Positions 42,401-47,830 of a stretch of DNA of 47,830 bases are shown one piece after another (position 1 is the stretch's first letter; the number at the start of each line of letters is the position of its first letter). Below the pieces are notes generated by a model, which was not told the DNA's origin, made no database searches, and was given only the letters and a program-made list of their open reading frames with translations. The translations under genes and the position numbers were made by a program. Source of the stretch: Euryarchaeota archaeon UBA170 (GTDB lineage: Archaea > Thermoplasmatota > Poseidoniia > Poseidoniales > Thalassarchaeaceae); assembly GCA_002499345.1 (NCBI GenBank), contig DALF01000008.1:1-47830 (forward strand). The letters run 5' to 3'.

Positions 42401-45400
42401 TGGAGGGTACTGGAACGGTGAAGCATTCGAGGTTTACGGAAAAGACTTCTCTTCATGGGTAGAGGTTCACTTACAAACTAACCAAAATCTTGGAAACGCA
42501 GATTTGGGATGGATTCCATTCGAGGCCTGTCCTGCAATGTCTCTTGTCGAGGTTACAGACGAATCTTGGGGCCCATTGTGGTTGGATAGAGACTTGTCAG
42601 GACAATCGATATGGATGAATGGCACTCTACGATTTACGGATAATCAGACATCAGTGGAGGGGGTTGGTGTTGAAATGTACCTGATTGAATCGAATATGAC
42701 TAATCAAATACCTGGTTTGGCAGCCGTTTCTCAGCATCTTGTAGGTACTGCTGTAACTGACTCTAATGGCTCCTTTAACATCACGGGGATGCCTTCTGAA
42801 GCTGTCAATCCAGGAAATGCGTCATTAGTCGTTATGACCAAGTCACTCGGTTACGTTGGCCACCAAGGTATTTTCTCAGACTGGAGCGTGAATATCACTG
42901 ATGACATCACCCTGTCTTTAAGCGAACCCCAACCAGTGACCGAGCCAAAATTAGGAATAGGTGTAAACACTACGATTACTGGTTCAGTTTCACTGGAGAA
43001 TAATCCATATAATGATATTTCACTGATTGACAGTATGCAGGTTCTGTTGAATTATACCACTTCACAAGATGGTCCTGTCAGCCTGATATCTAGTATCGGC
43101 CCCGGAGGATATTTTGAGTTCTCAGTGTTAATTAATGAGAGCGAGCAAGAGGGCCTGATAGCGGCAACAGTTGATTACACCGGCTGGCATCAATACGATC
43201 TAAACAATGCATCGGGACCCGTATTCCATATCAGGCCATCTTCGGAAACCATCAATCTCAATTTGACACAGGCTCCTAATCTGACGATTTCACTGGAAGG
43301 ACAGGGGTTGAACAATACTCTACTGGAGATTAATAGGCCAATATATCTCAACGGAACCGCCCTCAGTAAATCTGAAGTCCCAGAGTCTCTGAATGGTACC
43401 CTTACATTGCAAATGAGGAGGTCCGGTACAAATGCCCCCTTTCAAACTCTGAACTCTTGGTATCTAAACGACAGTGACTGGCTATCAAGTCCAGGGCAAT
43501 TCTCTGTCAATTGGACGTTTCTAGATTCCGAAGTCCCTATTCCTGCAGGACTTGTTGAGATTAGATATCAATATCTGGCAGATCAGCTTTTCGCTAAAGA
43601 TGAAACTACCGTAGTCGATGAACACGGTATCCAGAGCTACATTGTTTTCAATTATACAATGGCCCCCTCTCCAAAGGGTTCCAAGACAGATATCTTAGTC
43701 TCACTATCCGATCACACTGGAGCAGAAATTACTTCATTTCCCGGGCTCTACTCCTTATCTGTGAATGGCACAGAGGTATGGAATGGTTCCGATCCTGATG
43801 TTCCCAAGGTAGTAACTTCTTGGACCCCATCAAATCTAACTCCGGCAGGCGACTATCCGTGGGTTCTCAGTTACAATGGCTCCACCTGGATAAGTCCCAA
43901 TCAAACATCAGATACAGTGAGGATACAAGGTAGGGCATCTCCAATATTCAATCTTGGTACCGAGTGGGTTCCTATGGGCAACAATACTTGGATCTCAGGA
44001 TCAGTAATCGACTCTGATCTCAACTCAACTGTTTCGGGAAACAATACTTCTGTCTCACTCTTCTTAGATGTCCCCTCCAGTCTACCTCCTGGGCCAGATG
44101 GCAATCCTCTCCCTCCCGATAGATACGCCTTGGGTTCAACTTGGTTAGATACCACCAGTGGACAGTACAATATATCATTCTCAATGCCTAGTGGAATAGG
44201 TTCAGGCGTTTACCAAGCGGTCCTAGTCCTTGATTTCGCAAAGAACTCGCCCGGGGGCATCCCTTACTTCTACGATCCAGCGATAGAAAATACACTGGAC
44301 ATAGGGATTCAGACAATGTTCGATGTTCAGACTACCAATACTAGTGCAATCGTGGTGGCGGGCGAAAACCTATCCGCTTCAGCTACAGTCAGAGATCTTG
44401 AGAGTAACGAGAGACTGTCTAACGCCACTGTAGAAATTTACTTTGATTGGGGTGGTTCTCTTGAACAGCTATTGAATGTCTCTGTCACTGGAAATGACGG
44501 CGTCGTTGAATTCCAGTCTCTAATTCCTAGTGACGCCCCTCCTGGCTACTATGACGTGCTGATTCTAGCTCCGGACGACTTGACTGACTCCCTTGATACT
44601 CCAGATGCAGGCAGATGGCTTGCCAACCAGAGCTACATGAATCTAACAGTTCAGGTTTCTAGTAGCGTTAGGATAGATAATTCCCCTCTCTCTGAGGTTA
44701 CTGCGGGTCAGTCATTCCTATTGACAGGTAAAGTGATGGATTCTTTCGATATCAACAGGACAGTTAGTGGTCCTGTCTCAATAGAGGTCTTCTTCCTAAA
44801 TGATCCTAGTGAGAAGCTCATATCTGGTTTTGCCACCTCGCCCAATGGTACATTTTCCGTTTCCGTTCCTACTGATCCATTGGGTGACGGAGTTTCTAAT
44901 GGCCTCAAGACAGTTGTAATCAGCGTTGAAAACGGAAGTAGCCCATTCTACTTAACCGGAACCGGTTCAGAATCGGTATTAGTGAGAGGAGTTGTTCAAT
45001 TCATTGATCGAGTCCCCCTCATAAATACAATCGTAGACAGAGGCTCTTCCATTTCCTTCGGTGCTAAGTTTGTTGAGTCATCAAATAATGACAGGGAAAT
45101 ATCTGGGATGAGCGTGGCTGCAAAATTCCATGATACCTGGATGGCATCGGAGATTTCTTCTACTTCAGGGGGGTATGTGAATTTCTCATTCGATGTTCCA
45201 CACTCTCACCCACTGGGGGCGATATCAGTTATGCTGATGTTCAATGGCTCCAATGGTACTGAGTCCCTACATACTTCTTTCACATTCATTAATACCATAA
45301 TCGTCAGATCCCCGACTTCGATATCATTTAGTCCCATTACTGCAAATCCGACTGCAGGGGATTTCATGGACGTATCTGGGAATCTAACCTCAAGTAACGG

Positions 45401-47830
45401 CAGTGGCATCGTGGATAGAAATGGAAATCCACTTTCGCCAAGCCTAACCTTCCTAATCGACAATGTTTCTACTGGTTTCTCAGTTTCAGGGGGGGCAGTC
45501 GATCCGAATGGAAGTTGGTCAGCCAGAATTTTCTTGGAGATGTCATTCCCAAGGGGGACACACAGCATCTCAGCTACTTACACCCCGACAGTAAATTTTT
45601 ACAGTTCAAGCTCCAATAATGGAAGTTTTGACAGTAGGGGATTCTCAATGATATCGATTATCAACCCAACAGACTTAGATCCAGATGCAAGAACAGTTCG
45701 AGGGGATACTTCAGATCTCAATATTTCGATAATGGATAATGCTGGAGAAAATGTCGACAATGTGGAAGTTAAAATCCTAGTTGATGGCCTTCAGACATGG
45801 TCAGGATTTACCGATTCAAATGGCCTCATTAATACGAGTCTAGCAACTGACTCAAACAGAGATCCAGGGCCTATGGTCGTGACTGCAGTTTTCGATGGAA
45901 TAAATGGTACCACTGGATTATCCGGTGACCAGACTTGGACTAGGATAATCATTCTAGCGCCGACTGTCATTGAAGTGTCTGATATTTCGGGCTCTGCCGT
46001 AGCCGGGGAGCAAGTAATATTCAGGGGCACACTTCTAGATGAGCACGGCTTACCCTTGCTCGAGGACGGAACACCAAAAGGCGGAGTAGTTCATCTTTCC
46101 ATAGATGGAATTGACGTCGGACCTCTATATATCGACATTTCTAACTCTACATCGGGATTATGGCAAATCACATACGAGCTTCCATTGGACACTGACTATG
46201 GCCAGCATACGTTCAGTATCGAGTTCTTAGGCGGTTTCACTTGGGTTGATCCAATGGGCCAGGGAGACTCACTGAATCCAGAATACTACCTATCATCAAT
46301 TATCACAACTCCTTTCAACGTAACGCAGACTTCTCAGGTCGTTCTAACTACTCCCCAGGGCGAGATAGACAGAAACGAGCTCTTGCTAATAGAGGGAATC
46401 TTAACCGATGGTGCAGGAAGGCCACTCCCTAACAGGGGTCTTGATGCTTACATGAATGGGCAGATGTTGACGTCTCTCAATGTTGATGAAAATGGCTCTT
46501 TTAGCCTATTCTTCCCTGTTCCTTCTGATATGCCCCTTGGGCCTAGGGAGGTAACATTATCATTCCAAGGCGAAGAATTCATTCTTGAATCAAACTCTAC
46601 TACAATATTTACCGTATTCTCTCCCACTATATTGTCAGTCGAAGATCCAGACCCAATAGCAGTCGGAGATGTACTAAATCTTAGAGGAACAGTCAGAGAC
46701 AATCTTCCAGATGGATGGCTTTCAAATCATTCATTGCAGATTTTCGTAGATGGCATATTGATAGGGACCACGGTGGCTGAGGAGGATGGTAGTTGGCATC
46801 TTTCATGGGTGGTTTCGGAGTTCCTAGATGTGGGAGTCCATTCCATAACTGTAATTTCTCCCGACCAAGGCTACTACAGGCAGACTTCTGTAGAAACAAA
46901 TCTCACAATTGCATACCACACTACTATCACTCTCAATGTCGAGAACAGTGTAGCAACTAGGGGCGGAATGTGGAATTTCACGGGGAGACTCTATGATTCT
47001 GATACCTCTGGAAACCCAGGATTGGAGAACAGGAATATTTCATTCTTGCTAGACGATAATGAGATCTTGGTAGTTACAACAGGAATAGACGGGACGTTTT
47101 CATTCACGCATGAATTAGGATACTCAATTTCCCGAGGTGCCCACTTAGTATCTGTTAATTTTTATGGAGAGGAGCTTTATCTCTCTGACTCGACAAATAC
47201 TACTGTTTTCTCAAGGGCTGATATTAATGTGGAAATACTACTAATATCGGATGAGGTTGTTAGAAGTGATGAAACCAGGCCAATAAGAGTTAGAGGTAGG
47301 GTGCTGGAAATTGGAGGCGATGGAAATACTATGGAAGAAATGGAAATGTCACTCCTGTGGGAGGGGTCCTTAGAGCCCAATGCAATCATTACTTGGGACC
47401 AAGCAACAGGCCAGTTCCTAATTACTTCCAATGCAAAAACGTATATGCCACCAGGCAATTCTGTCTTTACAATAGAAGTAGATCCTGACTCGGAGAGATT
47501 CCTGAACGGGGCATCACTAGAATTTGATTTACAGATACTAGTCAGTGTTGAGTTTGAATTTATCCCTGAGTCACTTTTCATCCAGAGGGAACAGACTAAG
47601 ATTTCTGGAAAAATCAATGTTACCGCTTCAGATGATAATAGGGCCCCGCCTGTAGAAGGCGTTTCCATAACTGCCAGACTTACTAATGATACTGCTACAC
47701 TCTTTACCGTAGTCGGGATGACAGATGGAAATGGAATATTCGACTACCAATTCGAATCATTCCATGAAGGACACCCACTATGGGATAGGGACTTCTGGGG
47801 AGAGCTGAAAGTTGAATTCAGCTCTGACTC
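39423..47830 (+). CDS. Giant secreted protein: Ca-binding repeats, transglutaminase-like domain, Ig-like repeats (3' end outside window)
   Basis: An uninterrupted frame of 2,802 codons from ATG 39423 to the right edge, with no stop, so the C terminus is missing. A signal peptide occupies residues about 15-40 (SALVFSLLMLLSSYSALEFS). Residues about 45-735 hold many thrombospondin-type-3/dockerin-like Ca-binding segments of the form DxDGDGxxDxxE (DTDGDGMPDGWE, DSDGDGLADWEE). Residues about 910-1040 resemble a transglutaminase-like domain with Cys968 (GSCDQFTSLF), but the usual HAW is SSW (Ser1010) and the acid is Glu1034. From about 1060 on, Ig-like repeats of roughly 100 residues follow, with recurring DxNGSF strands and abundant NxS/T sites. 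Likely cell-surface or matrix protein. The short frames on the opposite strand are shadows. Confidence 0.87.
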   Translation, partial: MGSIANLSKDGIRTRKQRSALVFSLLMLLSSYSALEFSAWEALASSDQDGDGLSYGLEFYINTQPQDWDSDNDGLPDGWEWQYGLNPLSQNGDNGSTGDPDGDAFTNLNEYQYSIPSGWDLLSTPNVLDNGVWWNGTVPVRDWDEESAMQLIQGLNSDGADEDPRGNICFNTFDDDKDGMVDNFDGDGDGDANCSSDDDDGDGVSDEDPDGWDTDGDGMPDGWEAANGLDPTSNSNMDGTFGDPDGDGLINLKEYVNPAWGTRNGSTTPPTQYFRPGPLAMTATESPCNPVLSLGPGGCQFLTAEVDGITSTDPQSNDTDGDGLNDSYEALILLTDPTSPDTDSDGIDDGVEVNGQYGDPPQASDPRSNNTDGDQFDDGEEDLNGNGIVDMNETDPTRIEDAGDFDGDGIQNWEENMTCTLWNVFDTDGGGVSDGDENLPFHNTDPCLSGQELTLQIVAWDAVTSSLTLNSTSDLDQSPIDWRQTDAPMAYYVQSNGTLVEFRYESIDSDVLRSVNVDLPANTSTVLFTNFSWCWNATVGAVNDPICDDDYSDSDGDGLADWEEYLSTWGFPTNPNLIDTDSDGVDDLDEILNGTNPLDPCENFLDSDGDGLNNYFENTTGCVVLFPGLGGNFTNDTYFTLWNLSDTDNGGVTDFQEYIDGTNPQDDPNDDRNPVDTDGDGIPDTIENSTGTDWRDPDTDGGGIPDGQECTSDYWDGQCEDSPNNPWDPSDDISPNSIYLYATNQSSILDPENIIYWRWHTYDKYTGISWGVNTSLVGNTEMTPGFSTTQGVSDQQFWDNSTLMGWEISYRGPGVADVGDELILPHNTVNFTGWTDPTAGLNFSNFTRDIIVDGSSIDTMFITTPQVNITQAVRDNSTAFTGTDYATDPPGFFAREVRDLVSSTSQSIINESGALTAWDKVTAIQDFLINGNDTYTFLRNNNGTTPLSSGLESDLSFWMLNNSFEGSCDQFTSLFAVMLRMVDIPVRKVTGFSGGYWNGEAFEVYGKDFSSWVEVHLQTNQNLGNADLGWIPFEACPAMSLVEVTDESWGPLWLDRDLSGQSIWMNGTLRFTDNQTSVEGVGVEMYLIESNMTNQIPGLAAVSQHLVGTAVTDSNGSFNITGMPSEAVNPGNASLVVMTKSLGYVGHQGIFSDWSVNITDDITLSLSEPQPVTEPKLGIGVNTTITGSVSLENNPYNDISLIDSMQVLLNYTTSQDGPVSLISSIGPGGYFEFSVLINESEQEGLIAATVDYTGWHQYDLNNASGPVFHIRPSSETINLNLTQAPNLTISLEGQGLNNTLLEINRPIYLNGTALSKSEVPESLNGTLTLQMRRSGTNAPFQTLNSWYLNDSDWLSSPGQFSVNWTFLDSEVPIPAGLVEIRYQYLADQLFAKDETTVVDEHGIQSYIVFNYTMAPSPKGSKTDILVSLSDHTGAEITSFPGLYSLSVNGTEVWNGSDPDVPKVVTSWTPSNLTPAGDYPWVLSYNGSTWISPNQTSDTVRIQGRASPIFNLGTEWVPMGNNTWISGSVIDSDLNSTVSGNNTSVSLFLDVPSSLPPGPDGNPLPPDRYALGSTWLDTTSGQYNISFSMPSGIGSGVYQAVLVLDFAKNSPGGIPYFYDPAIENTLDIGIQTMFDVQTTNTSAIVVAGENLSASATVRDLESNERLSNATVEIYFDWGGSLEQLLNVSVTGNDGVVEFQSLIPSDAPPGYYDVLILAPDDLTDSLDTPDAGRWLANQSYMNLTVQVSSSVRIDNSPLSEVTAGQSFLLTGKVMDSFDINRTVSGPVSIEVFFLNDPSEKLISGFATSPNGTFSVSVPTDPLGDGVSNGLKTVVISVENGSSPFYLTGTGSESVLVRGVVQFIDRVPLINTIVDRGSSISFGAKFVESSNNDREISGMSVAAKFHDTWMASEISSTSGGYVNFSFDVPHSHPLGAISVMLMFNGSNGTESLHTSFTFINTIIVRSPTSISFSPITANPTAGDFMDVSGNLTSSNGSGIVDRNGNPLSPSLTFLIDNVSTGFSVSGGAVDPNGSWSARIFLEMSFPRGTHSISATYTPTVNFYSSSSNNGSFDSRGFSMISIINPTDLDPDARTVRGDTSDLNISIMDNAGENVDNVEVKILVDGLQTWSGFTDSNGLINTSLATDSNRDPGPMVVTAVFDGINGTTGLSGDQTWTRIIILAPTVIEVSDISGSAVAGEQVIFRGTLLDEHGLPLLEDGTPKGGVVHLSIDGIDVGPLYIDISNSTSGLWQITYELPLDTDYGQHTFSIEFLGGFTWVDPMGQGDSLNPEYYLSSIITTPFNVTQTSQVVLTTPQGEIDRNELLLIEGILTDGAGRPLPNRGLDAYMNGQMLTSLNVDENGSFSLFFPVPSDMPLGPREVTLSFQGEEFILESNSTTIFTVFSPTILSVEDPDPIAVGDVLNLRGTVRDNLPDGWLSNHSLQIFVDGILIGTTVAEEDGSWHLSWVVSEFLDVGVHSITVISPDQGYYRQTSVETNLTIAYHTTITLNVENSVATRGGMWNFTGRLYDSDTSGNPGLENRNISFLLDDNEILVVTTGIDGTFSFTHELGYSISRGAHLVSVNFYGEELYLSDSTNTTVFSRADINVEILLISDEVVRSDETRPIRVRGRVLEIGGDGNTMEEMEMSLLWEGSLEPNAIITWDQATGQFLITSNAKTYMPPGNSVFTIEVDPDSERFLNGASLEFDLQILVSVEFEFIPESLFIQREQTKISGKINVTASDDNRAPPVEGVSITARLTNDTATLFTVVGMTDGNGIFDYQFESFHEGHPLWDRDFWGELKVEFSSD

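Noticed and set aside
39878..47668. Several minus-strand open frames of 66-163 codons opposite the giant gene, Pro/Ser-rich
   Set aside because: They are complements of Asp/Gly- and Thr/Ser-rich repeats in the real frame, have no motifs and no consistent spacing.
1..47830. Possible mobile element, prophage, CRISPR or defence island
   Set aside because: No transposase, integrase, phage structural gene, terminal repeat pair, CRISPR array or toxin-antitoxin pair was recognised. Gene order and spacing look like ordinary chromosome with some genes of bacterial type.

Overview
The window reads as one contiguous piece of a euryarchaeal genome. Its information-processing genes are archaeal: release factor aRF1 with NIKS and GGQ motifs, aIF2-beta, class I lysyl-tRNA synthetase, tRNA 2'-O-methyltransferase aTrm56, a NOG1-type GTPase, archaeal UMP kinase and a GfcR-like HTH-phosphoribosyltransferase. 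Many start codons have TATA-like elements about 26-28 bases upstream, as for leaderless archaeal transcripts. Metabolism looks partly bacterial and aerobic: a branched-chain 2-oxoacid dehydrogenase with its own lipoate synthesis genes, folate/pterin enzymes, an RsuA-type pseudouridine synthase and very large secreted proteins with Ca-binding repeats. This mix fits a heterotrophic marine archaeon of the Marine Group II (Poseidoniales) type. That assignment is inferred from gene content, since the window has no rRNA.

Layout. Bases 1-2439 hold a flotillin (cut by the left edge), a thiolase and a small DUF2061 membrane protein. On the minus strand, 2436-4446 is folP followed by a TraB-family protein. 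It diverges from a membrane protein and aTrm56 (4502-5721) across one symmetric TATA element. carA and carB (5782-10484) are translationally coupled. 10486-15066 is a minus-strand run: dut, gfcR-like, lysS, DUF2071, DUF393 and an RsuA-like pseudouridine synthase. aIF2-beta is at 15154-15564. 15592-18035 (minus) is a redox/pterin-flavoured run: an unknown protein, pterin carbinolamine dehydratase, a nitroreductase and a quinone oxidoreductase. NOG1 follows at 18090-19124. Then come minus-strand pyrH, two small membrane proteins and a 38-residue zinc-ribbon protein (19121-20907). aRF1 and argS are on plus (20969-24003). 24049-26290 (minus) is a peroxiredoxin and a SAP-domain membrane peptidase. 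26348-34908 (minus) is lipA, E1-alpha, E1-beta, E2, E3, lipB, a class V aminotransferase and ubiX. A PTR1-like reductase and folB (34999-36172) abut tRNA-Leu(UAA). The right end holds two secreted proteins, the second running past the window edge.

How the genes work together. The lipA-lipB block can build and lipoylate a complete 2-oxoacid dehydrogenase complex, making the cell independent of scavenged lipoate for this enzyme. folP, folB, the PTR1-like reductase and the carbinolamine dehydratase suggest reduced pterin synthesis and possibly recycling. carAB and pyrH serve pyrimidine synthesis and dut guards dUTP. The last 11 kb is given to cell-surface proteins: a membrane-anchored protein with an acidic cytoplasmic tail and a giant protein of at least 2,802 residues with Ca-binding repeats, a transglutaminase-like domain lacking the usual His, and many Ig-like repeats.

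Gene coverage is dense. No gene-free stretch exceeds 300 bases; the longest clearly non-coding stretch is 36259-36398. I saw no CRISPR array, insertion sequence, integrase or rRNA.
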